Assembly (NCBI GenBank): GCA_000611775.1
Contig: KK106985.1
Location: 1,350,291 to 1,414,290 of the forward strand
DNA length: 64,000 bases
Source of the DNA: Umbilicaria muhlenbergii
Taxonomy: Eukaryota > Ascomycota > Lecanoromycetes > Umbilicariales > Umbilicariaceae
Reading direction: 5' to 3'
The translations under genes were made by a program, and so were the position numbers. The notes beneath the pieces were generated by a model. The model saw only the letters and a program-made list of their open reading frames with translations, was not told where the DNA came from and searched no databases. This document shows positions 24,027 through 35,786 of this stretch, piece after piece; within the stretch, counting starts at the first letter, position 1; each line of letters opens with the position of its first letter.

Positions 24027-24910
24027 GATGACACCACCTTGCGCGCCTGGCTTTTGGAAACGAGCGACTGTGTGGACTGGACGGAAACGAATGTATGACC
24101 CAAGTTACTGAGTTGAGAGTATCACTAGGGACCAAGCAGTACTTTATAGGCCAGCTATGAGACATGGACCTGCACAGAGGCCTACTTCGGCCAACCCTAG
24201 GTTCGATACCCGTCCAATTCCTGCACGCCCGTACGCGGAATGAGCGATAGAAGGAGCCCCTGGAGCTTCGAAATCGAACGCCATGGCTTCTGATGACCCA
24301 TTCCACGGGTGATGGTTCGATACGAGACCACTTCCACAAAGCATCTTGGGCAAGACTGTGGTACATCAATGCATACCTCGCAAGAGGGAATGTAAGGGTC
24401 TTAATATTTGCAGGACCTTTTCTCATTCCACTTGTCTCAGCGCATCTTTGAGCATGACATGAATCTGAAGAAGACTTCCACGCGGGTGAATGATTCACAT
24501 GAAGAATGAAACACGATGTGAAATCCAGAACACGCAGAAGCAGAAGCAGAACCAAAATCAGCACAGCAAGATACAAAGAATATTAGATATGAGCCCGAGA
24601 CTGTGCTTGGACAAGACTATGTTGTAGTCTTTACTAAGGTAAGGGACGCTTTGTGGACGAAGCTGTAGCGCGGATGACGCTATAATAGACTGAAGCTCCC
24701 AACCTCGCGATATCAGTCTTCCCCAATCTCCCTTAGCTATCGAGGGTAACACATCCTTACGAGCGTTGCCAAGCTATCACACCTTCGCTCTATCCTTAAT
24801 ACAAAGAAAGGCTTGAGTGAGCAGGTCTCATTCAGGGCCTTGCCGCTTGTTGTCTCTTGTCCATTGCTTGTCACACCCACCACCCACCATTTCGGCAAAA
24901 TCTACATTCC
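24027..24910. other. Divergent intergenic region, no gene seen
   Basis: This is 884 bases between the secreted-protein gene and the LAMTOR1-like gene. Several short frames occur on both strands, but none splices into a familiar protein. It presumably contains both promoters. Confidence 0.45.
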
Positions 24911-25531
24911 ATGGGTATTTGCGCCTCCTGCCTCGGACTACGTCGGCGAGGATCAGAGAGTGAGGTAAGGCGGCCTGGACTCGGGCCTCTCGATCACCTG
25001 CAAGCCCAAAGCATAATGCATACTGACCCGCCCTTGCGTGCATAGAACACGGAAACATCTCGACTGCTCTACGACGATGCCTATCAACGCCACTACGGTT
25101 CCCACCTCCACAATGGGCAACGCTCTGCCTATCAACCTGATCCTGAGCACCTCAAACGGGAGCGAGAGGCACTAGAAGGCATATGCCATGCAATGTCAGA
25201 GTAAGCCATACGCCAATCAGGGGATACTTATGCAGGTACGGTCCTCTGATCGCTAATTGTGTAGGAACGTGATAGATGTTTTCACCATACTACCACAGAC
25301 CGACGGAAGTACGACACTCAAGCCCTTATCTAGTCACGGACTGTATTGCTGAACTCTGTAGGGAATAGAAGCCGGCCGACGTCACCCGAGGTTGCGAATG
25401 GGATCAATGGCCACTCAACACGGCCTGAAAACATCTACAGATCTGTGAAACGAGGCCGGATTGGAGCGATTGTAACTGATTTGAAAGAAGAGGAGGAAGA
25501 TCTGAAGGATGTCAAGGATGTGATGGGATAA
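24911..25531 (+). CDS. LAMTOR1/Ego1-like lipid-anchored vacuolar adaptor
   Basis: This resembles the lipid-anchored subunit of the Ragulator/EGO complex, which tethers Rag GTPases and TORC1 signalling to the vacuole. Three introns (24965-25045, 25201-25264, 25309-25361) give 140 residues. The opening MGICASCLGLRRRG supplies Gly2 for myristoylation and Cys4 and Cys7 for palmitoylation. The ETSRLLYDDAYQRHYG block follows, then PEHLKREREALEGICHAMSE and NVIDVFTILPQ, matching the family's conserved core. The acidic Glu/Asp-rich end (KEEEEDLKDVKDV) may be lineage-specific. The function is inferred from the lipidation motif and core pattern. Confidence 0.78.
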
Positions 25532-26051
25532 GCTTCGCGAATCCATGGATATACAACAGAGCATGAGGTCCAGGATGTAGTAGGTGGGCTATGAACACGG
25601 CGTCAGGCCGCTTTTGGTAGGACCGTCATTACTCATTGTCGAAATGATACTCACGTAATACACTAGGTCTACGATCGAAGGGATACAATCAAGAAATGCT
25701 CTTTACGAGAACTCGTTTTCCTAGCACGTCATCCCCAACCATGATCGCTACTCGCGCTTTATCGGCTTGGAGAGGCTGCAGGTACGCACTTTGGAACGAC
25801 CACAGGATATTGTTCAACCAAAGCTGGATCGACATGGCTGCCGTTCACCAACGGTAGACCCGCTTAAGGGTGTTTAGGCCCATGCAAATGAGATATTTAG
25901 AGAGTAATAGAAGTAATCAAAGACGTTCATCGTACGACGCATGCAAATCCTATCCTGTACATGACCAAGCACAACACCAAAATCCAAAAAAAATGGCTTA
26001 ACCACCCTCGCAACACCAATCCACCCCCGTGAACAGCAGGACCAATCACCA
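25532..26051. other. Convergent intergenic region
   Basis: This is 520 bases between the 3' ends of the LAMTOR1-like and F-box genes. I see nothing in it except presumed 3' UTR and polyadenylation sequence. Confidence 0.5.
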
Positions 26052-26894
26052 TCAAACGGCCTGCCCCTTGCTCCCCAACCCCTCCCAAAACCTCCTCAAC
26101 CCCAACACCCTCGCCCTAGCCGGCTCATCCCTTCCCCTCCTCTCCCCCGCCCCCTTCCCCCACACCGCCTCCTCCCTACACGCCCCCCTCCCCGCCGCCG
26201 ACGCAAACCGTCTCACCATGCCCTTCACACTCCTCACCTGTTCCCTCTCCCCCGCCCTCATCCTCTTCTCCAACTCCGCCCTCACCCTCCCCTTCAACCA
26301 AGCCCTCAACCCATCCTTCACCCTCTCCCTCTCCAACCCCCTCTTTATCCCCACCAGCTGCGGACTCAGCCCGCCGCGCGCGCCACCGCCCACGCATTCG
26401 GGAGGCAGGATGTTGCTTTCGACGAGGCTGCTGGCGCTAGGTCGCTTGCTGAGTTGCCGGCTTAGGTGGATGCAGATGAGGGAGCGGGATATGATGCGCG
26501 CGGCGGAGAGGGTGGGGGTCAGGTAGATGGTGGAGGTAGGGGGGCGGAGGGAGGAGAGGGGTGGGCGGTGGGGGAGGGCGTGGGAGAGAGAGGCCGAGGC
26601 GTGCAGGAGGCGGTTGCGGTGCAGAATGGGGTCGAGGGCGAGGGAGCGGAGGGTGTGGCAGGTCTGGAGGGGGGCGTGTTAGTCTTGGTAGGGCTCTGTG
26701 ATTGGTGGGTTCTCTTGGTAGGATGGGTGGAATTATGGGACGGAGCTGTGTTTGTACTGGATACACGGGGTTCGGATACGTACTCTTGAGCAGGCAAGTA
26801 GTTCGGGAATCTCTAGGAAAGCGAGGATATGGAGGAGGAGCTCATCGCAGAGGTCGAGCAGGGTCATAAGTGGTTTGGCGGTTGCAGCTGCCAT
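26052..26894 (-). CDS. F-box domain protein
   Basis: One 120-base intron (26664-26783) gives 240 residues. The F-box occupies roughly residues 8-45: TLLDLCDELLLHILAFLEIPELLACSR, then TCHTLRSLALDPILHRNRLL after the splice. This is the substrate-adaptor motif that docks on Skp1 in SCF ubiquitin ligases. The rest is basic and Arg-rich, with SAARIISRSLICIHLSRQLS, ESNILPPECV and a charged helical end (ERERVKDGLRAWLKGRVRAELEKRMR). No WD40 or LRR substrate domain is visible, so the target is unknown. The coding sequence is extremely C-rich on the plus strand, which explains several long shadow frames. Confidence 0.8.
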
Positions 26895-29832
26895 CGAGGG
26901 CCAGTTTGGGACAATGGCATCAGGGAGTACGTGCGAAATACATGAGGCCGATCGTCAGTAAGATGTGGGTGCCTTGCTACTATCTGGTGTTCCAGTCTGG
27001 GTGGGTGGGGTCTGATGCATCAGGTTAGGCGTCGGACCTCCATCGCCAACTCGCCTCGTGCGCAAACCCGCCGTGTTGATATAAACAATCACGGGGCAAA
27101 GCATTACCAGGTAACATTTTGACTAGCTCTCTATTTTAATATCAACACTACATGTACCCGCTATAGGTCGTGTTACCAATGCTACTGCTGATGCGATCCC
27201 GGTTTACTAGAGACGTCGACGGGTTTGGCCATACAGCTTGCGCCCTGGAAGTACAAGCAGGGTTCTTCTGATACAGACGATCCTCTACCAATCACAGCTC
27301 CCCCTTGACGCTGCATGAAGACCATGACACCCTGGTTCTTCTTCTAACCTCCGACCTTTTCGAGCGATTGGACATCATCACCGGAGCCAGCACCAAGAAT
27401 CTACGCCTATCATCTTGCAGATGATGACTTCGGAGTGTTAACGCTTGGAGCTTAAAATCGCCAGGCCCTTAAGCAGGCCTGTCATTTGTTGACGCTCCAC
27501 GCGCGGCTCTGCAAGACACGCAGCAGTTGCTGCTCACCTGAGGTGGGCAAGACCCAGCTATAAGGTACTGCCGGCATAGAAACAGGGACCTGCAGAAAGC
27601 AAATTTCAACTTCACGGAAGCCCTAAAAACACAGAGACAACAACAGAACGGATACAACGCATGTAAGGAGACGGCGAAGCGTATAAACAGTAACCGGGAT
27701 ATGCCTGATATCATCGGCTATGCTCAGCAATAATTCTCGGGGCAACGAGGCTGTTGTTATGATAGCGACGGAGCGAGCAGATCCACCACTGGCATCCTTC
27801 AAGCTCTGCTAGCAATCCCGCCATGTTGTTTATTTCAAATAATGCCCTTCAAGTGGTAGTGATCTCCCAAGCGCAAGCCCAAGATGTGCCCTTCAGGCAA
27901 AGCAACTGCCATTCGCTTTGCATTGCCGATTTTGGAGTTTTGGGTGTGAGGTTTGGCGGAGATATTTCTACGCCAAGGGGGCTGTGTCTTCCATATCTTC
28001 TTTCCCATCGAGCACGATGTCACCACACCATCCACTCATGACTCAACAAAATTGAGTCAGTTGGCGGCTTGGTAAATAGTGTTTTGAAAGCTTCTGCGTA
28101 TGTACGCACAGATGAACGAGCAGGGTCCGGAGAATGCCTAGCCCTTGTTGTCATGCAATCAATACCGGCATTCCCGTTCCACGCCCGAGGCTGACTGCAG
28201 AAAAGGGGCGCTGCAACTCGAACCCTGCCGAGCCGGATAAGGACCTCGTATTGGGAGGCACAAAGGATTTGGCCTGACCGATACCGTCGCCACTGCAGCA
28301 AGAGGAGGCGACGGCGGCCAGAATAGCCCTGACCACGACGCCGCAGTGACCAACAGAGCAACTCCGGGAAGGCCGAGATGCTTATGCATATGGCGTGGTG
28401 GCTATGGTATCTGTTGCGTGGATGATTTGCCGGCGCGGAAATTCCGTCAAAGAGAGTTCAGCAAGCTCCTTCAATGACATAGTGGGCGCTGACACATGAA
28501 CCTAACAATTTGACGTTGCAAATCCAACGGGACATGGTTGAACCTTCGCCAGCATGAGCCGTTTGGCTACATCAAAGACAATAAACAGTACGCAGCGATT
28601 GGAGATAATGGAATAGGAAGACGCAATGGAACGGCAGGGATACAATTATGACATACAAGAAGGCAAACTGAAACGAGGTTCTAGCCAACGAAAGGTCGGA
28701 ATGATTCTCGATTGGCATGAGATTGGACAGACGATCATGAGGGGTTATAAGACATGCGGGACGGACCAGAGTCTACCGGCCAAGGTGTCAAGGGCTAACA
28801 GTAGCCCTCATATCAATGCGTGTACCCTGACGAGCTGAAAATTAGCTACCGGTGCAACTTGCAGGGAGAGAAATGCCAAAAACGAATCATCCTTGGAAAC
28901 GAGCTAACCATAGCCTGTGGAATACCGCCTTCTGTCAGATTCCATAGTATGATTCCCAACAGCATTTCCAGTGGGGCTGATGATCCCGTGCGTGAAAACC
29001 GTTGGCAAGCCCCACACAACAAAAGTGATGCCGCCAATGAGATTGGCTTCTCGTAAGAATAAACAGAAAAAGTGACAGACTAGCTGGACGAGCACACCCT
29101 CATGTGATATGAAAAAAACAAACAAGTGCCAAGAGGCAGGGATAGGGGGAATCGTCAACCTCAGCACGGTTCCAAGAAGGTAACGAACTGATAGCTTCTC
29201 GAGTATTGACTGGGCGAGTGAGAATCCGTCGAACATGAGCCCATGTTCAGCTCGGACTGCCTTCCAACATTCCGCGGATCCGAATTGAAAGGCCTATGCA
29301 GGTATGTTGACAGCCTCCTTGATTCAGACTGTCAATTGGTGGATTGGCTCGCGGTCTCCGACATGCTGGAAGCCTTCAGGAAAAATCGTTGGAGGAGCCA
29401 TTGGAGGTCTGTGCATCTCCTGTTGATATCGAATCCACAGAGTGAGGCTGTAGCTGAAGCTTTCGAAACATAAATACCTTGAGAAACCCCTCAATGGACT
29501 GAGTTGTTTCTGTATCCGCCGCAACTTTCTGTCTTTGAACATTCCAACCAGTCAGCGTCACTCTGTGGTTTTCCATCTGGAAACGTCCGACATAACGAAC
29601 AGGACTCCCTGTCGTTGTTGTATCAAGTCAGTGCCTCCAGTGGACTGAATCTCGATGCTGTGCTAACCCGGCCTCATCAGTAAACTCTCTGGAACAGCGT
29701 GTTTCGAAAATAGGGAGGTCCCAAATAGCAAGCCTTGTTCTCTCCAGAAGCGATACCACATAGTAAGTTTTCCATACGCTCGACAGGAAATACAATAATA
29801 ACAATTGGTAACAAGGGAACAGCAGCTAAAAC
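26895..29832. other. Gene-poor 2.9-kb region
   Basis: This is the longest stretch without a supported gene. Frames exist on both strands: for example 28626-28838 (+) and a minus frame from 28389 that starts like a signal peptide (MHKHLGLPGVALLVTAAS). None has introns, domains or a family I know. Part must be the F-box promoter and the leader of the small gene at 29833. I could not find terminal repeats or transposase sequence. Confidence 0.4.
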
Positions 29833-30171
29833 ATGTGCTTCTTCGACCAACATCGGTTCCAATGCGGTGACTGGAAATGGGGACACTTCAGACAGCACTG
29901 CAACCGAGAGTATCGAACCGGAGAGACTTGTGGCATGAAGCTCATCATGCAGACCGTTTCCGTTGGTCAGAAGTGCAAGATCTGCGACAAAATCGATACG
30001 AAACAGCGGCGCCGTGCAGCGGAAGTAGAGCGTATTAATCGCTGGCAGCGGGAGGGAGGCAAGTTCAGCGCATCCATTGATCGCTCCTACGACATGATCA
30101 AGGTCCTGGATAGGGAGATCTATGACCTGAGCTCCGAGCGTCAGAAGAGATCTCAGATGATAGGCAGTTGA
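29833..30171 (+). CDS. Small conserved Cys/His-rich protein of unknown function
   Basis: This intronless 112-residue frame has no function known to me, but it looks genuinely coding. I recall similar short proteins in other filamentous ascomycetes. The first 51 residues hold regularly placed Cys and His: C2, H7, C11, H18, H22, C23, C33, C48 and C51, with aromatic residues in FDQHRFQCGDWKWGHFRQHC. C48-x2-C51 (CKIC) looks like half of a metal site. Residues 54-108 are charged and probably helical (DTKQRRRAAEVERINRWQRE, then YDMIKVLDREIYDLSSERQ). Zinc binding is inference. The antisense frame at 29677-30177 is a shadow. Confidence 0.72.
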   Translation: MCFFDQHRFQCGDWKWGHFRQHCNREYRTGETCGMKLIMQTVSVGQKCKICDKIDTKQRRRAAEVERINRWQREGGKFSASIDRSYDMIKVLDREIYDLSSERQKRSQMIGS

Positions 30172-30948
30172 TTGCACAAGTCCTGCTCAGGGTGTCGAGT
30201 TGCTTGTTTCCGTTTCTTGGTTCGGGGCGACACAGGATTGTGGCGAAAGCTATTACTCAATGGTTGCGGGGACACGGTGTTTAAAGCTTGGGGGCTGCCC
30301 TCTAACACTCGCTCTGTCTTTTAGTGAACAGAATGCAATCTTATTCGTGGTCATACGGCTCAGTAATAATGGAAACAGTATCTAGCCGCCGGAGATTTGT
30401 TGGCGTCGTACGTCAGGAAGATCCTAGAACAATCGCATGACTGTGCCGTCCTGGATGGAGTTGTAGTCGAAAGTATCCCACATTGGGCGGACATACTTGA
30501 AAGGCGTAGGGACGCAAAGAAGGATGCACAGAGGGCGATGAAACATGTCAGACGAATATCCTCCGACGTTGATGTTGTGCACAGCAAAGCGGTGAGAGTG
30601 AGGGGTAAAGTAACAGAATGCGCCGGCGCCGTGATGCATCCTGTGCGCACAAAGCGCACATTTGAGCACAGTACAACCGCCCTTTGCAGCACTCGTACTT
30701 CCCTCGCCCCCCCCCCCACAGCGACACTACCTTTGGTTCTGTGTACTCGTCTATTGCTCTGGTGCTCTGGTGCTCTGACTTCTGTGGCTTGCTGAGTATC
30801 ATAAAATCCTGCAAGGCTGTAGAGGTTGTTGATCAAGAAGTTCCTGTGACCGGTTTTCCGCACGCTACGGACAATACTAGTATTACAGTGCCTGTGCTAG
30901 CACCCTGGCGCCCTTTTCGCCCTGACCACACACCCTAACCGTTGCACC
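30172..30948. other. Convergent intergenic region with a C-run
   Basis: This is 777 bases between the small Cys-rich gene and the proteasome gene. Overlapping frames on both strands (about 30360-30860) match nothing known. A short poly-C tract lies near 30710. Confidence 0.4.
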
Positions 30949-31877
30949 TTATCCTTCTTCTGCGTTCTCTTGCTTCGCTAATCCATGCTCCTTCAGCAGT
31001 GTGGTTATTTCATCCGCGCCCCAAAGGTGGTGGTACACTTTGCCATCTCTCGTCTTGCCAACTGTAGCAAACTCAACTACCCAGCACGTTAGGAGGGAGG
31101 CGGCGCTGGACTGAAGTAGATATGCACATACTCTTCTCACTGCTCAATTTCGTCGAGTCCATAGTCTTACTCAGAACCTTGACGGCCAACCCACATGCTT
31201 CCTTCAGATCACACTCCTCCTTGTAATCCTGCTTTAGCAGACTTTGTGCACTTGCATTGTTTGCCCCAACGCTCGTTGCTTTCCAGCCTCCGTAATTACC
31301 ACTTGGATTGCTCTGGTAAAGCTGGAAGTGTCGCTGTGGGTCGTACCCAGCATAGATGAAAGACACACCGAATGGACGAAGACCACCGTGCTGGGTATAG
31401 CCCTGTTTCAGATCGCATAACCGTCGGACCAGCTGCTCGCACGGTATGTCTTCGTTGTACGTAAGGAGATATCTCTGCGCCGCTTGTCTTGCGTAGTTGA
31501 TTAGGATGTTGGCGTCGGCGGTCATGCCTGCTACCGCGCAGATCATGTTACTACACATATTCCATCAGTTGCCACTCTTACAGCGTACTCAATACGGCTT
31601 TTGGACCGTACTCGTTCAGAATGTAGAGCTTCTCTGCCGACGTATCTTGCTCCAGTAACTTGCTTGTCACCTTTCGTTCTGCAGCCAAGACGATTCCATC
31701 GTTGGCTAGGATCCCAATAGCTGTACCCGCATGCGAAATAGCTTCCAGAGCATATTCGACTTGGTATAACCGTCCCTCTGGTGAGAAGATAGTCGTCTAT
31801 AGACTTGTAATTAGCTTGGGGTGGCGGGCTAGAGGGGGGCATATTAAGCACACCCTTGAATCGTATCTTCTCGACAT
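30949..31877 (-). CDS. PRE9: 20S proteasome subunit alpha-3 (PRE9 / alpha type-4)
   Basis: This is one of seven alpha subunits of the 20S core particle. Three introns (31797-31853, 31551-31611, 31077-31131) give 251 residues. The N terminus carries the alpha-subunit signature split by the first intron: MSRRYDSR then [19 protein letters not shown]. Further blocks are [55 protein letters not shown] and the C-terminal [17 protein letters not shown]. The length and motifs match the yeast Pre9 and animal PSMA4 class. The gene is divergent from the WW/FF gene, 312 bases apart. Confidence 0.95.
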
Positions 31878-32189
31878 GATGATAGTAGCTCTAGCTCAAG
31901 GTCTGCAGTATCTCGGTCCAAGGTAGAGATCAGGAAGAGATCATAGACAGAACTTGCTGTGATGTGAATAACGACCGTCTTGCAGCTCCAGGCTTCTCGG
32001 TACGCGTAGTTCGGTTGCCAAGCATTGACACACCCTCCCTGCTATACGGCAACCATGAATTCTTGCATTTACTGAGAAGCGTATGGATACAACGATGATC
32101 AATCAAATGATAGTTCGGCTCTGAAATTGGCAGTGTGTTCTGACGCTTGAGACACAGCAGGATTTCTCCGGGCTATTAATCGTTCCGCT
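31878..32189. promoter_or_regulatory. Bidirectional promoter region, PRE9 / WW-FF gene
   Basis: This is 312 bases between two divergent start codons. No named factor site is claimed. I see no coding sequence. Confidence 0.45.
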
Positions 32190-34048
32190 ATGCTCAAGTC
32201 CACACACAAGCCTTCTGTGGGTCTTCCGCCGCTCCCAGCTGGGTGGACTGAACATAAAGCTCCCACCGGTACGCTGCGCGGCGTCTACCAGTGAATTTCT
32301 TGGGTATACTGACGTCGCCCTGGGCAGGACACTCATACTATTACAATGCCGCGACCAAAGAGTCTACATATTCTCGGCCTTCTGCGGTGCTCAAGTCTCA
32401 GACGCCGCTCTCAGTTGACAATGGAGAGCCCGGCAGTCATGACGGACGTTTCAACAGGGCTTTCGACGGGCTTGTCGGAGGTGGCCCGATGAGCGCATTT
32501 CAGACTGGCTTTCCTAACTGGTCTTCTGTTGGTACCTTCTCCGGTCAGGGCGTCTTTACAGACCAGCAACATGGCCACCGCGGAAGAGGAGATTTCAGAG
32601 GAGATCGGGTCGGCCAGTATCAGCGCAGACCGCCGGTCCAGGACAGGCCGAAGTCGAAACAGACAATCCCAGGGTGCGCGCCGTGGTTACTCGTGGAGAC
32701 AAAGCTTGGCAGAAGATTCGTATATAACCCGGAGAAAGGTGAAAGCTTCTGGAGGTTTCCGCCCGACGTGATGAAGGGTGTTATAGAGCTGGACAAAATA
32801 GCAAGAGAACGCAAAGAAAGGATAGAAAGGGGCGAAGACAGTGAGCCTGAAGATGAGGCGGCTATTGCAGCCGAAAAGTTGGCTGCTGCAGCAGCAAAAG
32901 AAGCCTCGACTCAGCCCGCATCAATCGACCATGGAGAAAGGGAGAATGCTGCTGGGATTGACAGTGATGAGTATGAGGAAGTAGAGGTCACTGACGACGA
33001 GGACGAAGAGAACCCTTCAAAGCGTCAAAAGATCGAGGATGAACAAGGTGAACAGCCTGTGGAATTCAACGAGGACGACATAGCATATCAGCTTGCGGCT
33101 ATGGGCCAGGACTACGGCCTTGATCCAGGGGAGTACGGAGATGGGCAGGAGGAAGAATGGGAAGAGGGTGCTGAAGGACTGCCTTTGACGGAGGAGGATG
33201 CGAATGCTCTTTTCAAGGATATGTTGGATGATCACCATATCAGTCCGTACACTACATGGGACAAACTCATCGAGGATGGCAAGATCATTGAAGATGATCG
33301 CTACACCGTCTTATCGAGCATGAAAGCGAGGAGAGACGTTTGGGGCGAGTGGAGTAAAGAAAGGATACAGCGGTTACGGGAGCAACGAGAGAGAGAGGAG
33401 AAAAAGGATCCTCGGATACCTTATCTATCATTCTTACAAGCAAACTCAACGCCGAAGCTGTACTGGCCAGAGTTCCGACGGAAGTACAAGAAAGAGGCAG
33501 AAATGCGTGATACGAAGCTTTCGGACAAAGAGCGAGAGAAGTGGTATCGCGACTATATCAATCGTCTTAAGCTCCCCGAAAGTACGTTGAAGTCGGAACT
33601 ATCAGCGCTTCTGAAATCACTACCGGTCCACATCCTAAATAGGTCAACAAGCCTTGGGGCTCTTCCTCCAGCAATACTCACGGACATCCGCTACGTATCC
33701 CTACGACCGCATGCCCGTGATCCCTTAATAGAAGCTTACATCTCGACTCTGCCACCCGCACCAGAGCTATCAGACGTCTCACCACAAGAAGAAGCCGAAC
33801 TATCAAGGCAAAGGCAGGAGCGGGAAAGAAGGGAGAGGGCTTTGGCAGAACGAGAAAGAAGAGTTCAAGAAGAGAAGCGGAGACAGAATAGCGCTTTGCA
33901 GTACAGCAAGAGTATGCTGCGGGAAGGTGAGGAAGAGATCGAAAGGGCTATGAAAGTAGGTAAGGAAGGATTGAGAGGCTACTTGGAAGGTGATGAGGCG
34001 CGCAAGTTACTAAATAGTAGCCTGGAGGCCGGTAGTACCCCAGCATGA
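32190..34048 (+). CDS. WW and FF domain protein (TCERG1 / Dre4-like)
   Basis: One intron (32269-32327) gives 599 residues. The first WW domain (LPPLPAGWTEHKAPTG, then HSYYYNAATKESTYSRP) is split by the intron near its middle. A second WW-like motif (APWLLVETKLGRRFVYN, ESFWRFPPDVM) lies near residues 140-180. An acidic linker rich in DEYEEVEVTDDEDEE follows. FF repeats follow, for example EEDANALFKDMLDDHHISPY with TTWDKLIEDGKI, and a second around SFLQANSTPKLYWPEFRRKY. The C terminus is a charged coiled coil (RQRQERERRERALAERERR). The layout is that of transcription elongation/splicing coupling factors such as human TCERG1 and fission yeast Dre4. Confidence 0.85.
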
Positions 34049-34224
34049 GTTAGACAAGTTCCGTGATCACCATCGTGTAGGACCCAACAGTGAATGCTTG
34101 CCCGTTATGTACTGCGTGTGTGGGGTTCTGACTGATTGTAATACTCGCATATCTCAGGTATCCGGCATTCATCGCCATGCCTCTAAGCCCGCTAAGACGC
34201 AACAACAAAAAGCCGTAACATGAA

Positions 34225-35160
34225 TTACCGTAGACCCCACCCGTCCCATTCATCACCTTCGTCATCCTCATCGTCCTCATCGCCATCGGCCCCACCCTCG
34301 GCGCCCTCCACTCCGTCCATAGCTTCCGTGCTCTCCTGCACGCTCATCTCACCTTCCCTCCTACTCCTCCTTAACTCTTCCCTCTTCTGTCTCAACCTCT
34401 TAACCCTCTCCTCCAATTCCTCCATCTCCTCAAACTCTTCCTCCAACCTCAATGCCGCATCCTCCTTCTCGCCTTCCAGCTCCACCTCCCTCCGTTCCTT
34501 CATCTGTGTACTAGCCTCCTCTCTTGACCTCGCAGCTATTTCTGCAGCGGTGAGAGGAGCGGCGCTTATTGTCGCTGCCGCTGTGAGAGCCGAAGGTGCA
34601 GCCGAAGCTTCAGGAGGTGGGGTCGCGACGTCGCGCTCGAAGGCGGCCCACTCATCTTCATCGATTGCAGTGGTGGGTGCAGGCGCTCCTTTGGTTGAAG
34701 CATCGAAGAAGCCAGCTGGGACGCCGGCGCTGTGGGCTTGTTGCTTTGGGGGTGTAGCTTCTGCTGTCACAGGATCCTCTTGTGGCTCCTCGTCTATATT
34801 CTCGGGCTCAGGATCGAAGTCTGTTCCAACATCTCGAGTGCTGCTACTTTCGTCGAAAAATCCATCGGGAAGCCCATCGACGGGCTTTGTTTTCTTCCTC
34901 GAGTCTCCGTCCCCATCGTCAGCTTTCCGCTTCCTCGTACCATTGGTGTCCGCAGCTGGGTTCGATGCTCCATCTCGTAGGCCCTGCAAACGCTTCACGT
35001 GCGCAGCTGACTTTAGATGCGTATCCCATAGTGTTTCAGACTTGATTTGTGTACGGCAATTAAGGCAGATGAGAGTCCCATTGTTAGTGTATGAAGCTTG
35101 GGGGTGAGTAATGCGGCGCGAGGCACGCTCATTGCGTAAAAGTGACCGGACATCTGCCAT
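34225..35160 (-). CDS. C2H2 zinc-finger coiled-coil protein, ZNF830-like
   Basis: This intronless frame encodes 311 residues. The N-terminal MADVRSLLRNERASRRI leads into one zinc finger: LICLNCRTQIKSETLWDTH then LKSAAHVKRLQ, with a Cys-Cys-His-His pattern of the ZNF830/U1-like type. The middle is polar with DGFFDESS and AGFFDAST elements. The C-terminal third is a coiled coil (RLEEEFEEMEELEERVKRLR) followed by a very acidic DEDDEDDEGDEWDGW tail. Animal ZNF830 and plant relatives associate with the spliceosome; such a role here is inference. The opposite strand carries a 295-codon Ser-rich open frame that I treat as a shadow. Confidence 0.8.
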   Translation of the reverse strand: MADVRSLLRNERASRRITHPQASYTNNGTLICLNCRTQIKSETLWDTHLKSAAHVKRLQGLRDGASNPAADTNGTRKRKADDGDGDSRKKTKPVDGLPDGFFDESSSTRDVGTDFDPEPENIDEEPQEDPVTAEATPPKQQAHSAGVPAGFFDASTKGAPAPTTAIDEDEWAAFERDVATPPPEASAAPSALTAAATISAAPLTAAEIAARSREEASTQMKERREVELEGEKEDAALRLEEEFEEMEELEERVKRLRQKREELRRSRREGEMSVQESTEAMDGVEGAEGGADGDEDDEDDEGDEWDGWGLR

Positions 35161-35786
35161 GATGCAATTTAGGGTTGTGTTGAGCCGGTGAAACGGACAT
35201 GAATGCCAAAGCTCAGAGGCACGTATAGCGAATTGCTAAGTCGTCAATCTTAATTTACTGCATCTCGAAGATGCAGATGATTCGATAGGGCTGTGCTTTT
35301 GCTGACTAAGACAACAATCACGTGACTGAGAGCTAACGAGATCACCTCCGCTTCCAGCATCCCTTCATCCCATCACCTCGACAGCGCAACGGAAATCCAT
35401 CAACCTTACATCATCGGCCGGCCGCGCAACGGAATCGCTCCTCGCCGTACCCTGGCTGCTTGTACACGCCACCTGTACTCGCGGGCAGCTTGGCCATTCC
35501 TCACGAGTGTTGCTCTGGGACGGGGTAGCTGTGTTGGGACTTTGGCGGTGTTGGGGTAGCAGAAATTCTACCTTTTACTTCTACATCTTGGGTCCGGGAG
35601 GCTTGCGATCTACTTCAGAGAGGTCGTAAATGAGATCGCCAGTCGCTCATCGATATCCTGCGTATTACAAGCATTTTTTTGTAGAACCCATTTGTGTGGC
35701 ATGAAACCAAGGTCACGCGCTCAAGTGAAAGCATCTAAGCAATCCTTGCGATACCGTAGACTTGATTGCCTTGCGTGCGAATCATC
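35161..35786. other. Divergent promoter region, ZNF830-like / BYE1
   Basis: This is 626 bases between divergent genes. No coding frame is recognised. It presumably contains both promoters and the BYE1 leader. Confidence 0.45.

Noticed and set aside
24190-24330. GGTTCGAT-type strings like a tRNA T-loop
   Set aside because: The flanking bases do not pair into a T stem, and no acceptor or anticodon arm can be drawn.
28904-29236. Hydrophobic minus frame that recalled a Pmp3-like small membrane protein
   Set aside because: No consistent splice model reproduces the family's conserved core.
29677-30177. 166-codon minus-strand frame
   Set aside because: It is the shadow of the small Cys/His-rich gene, which has the more protein-like sequence and a good ATG.
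30360-30863. Overlapping open frames on both strands
   Set aside because: None has recognisable motifs, and neither strand looks better than the other.
34220-35107. 295-codon Ser-rich plus-strand frame
   Set aside because: It is exactly antisense to the ZNF830-like gene, and its Ser/Pro composition is the mirror of that gene's acidic codons.
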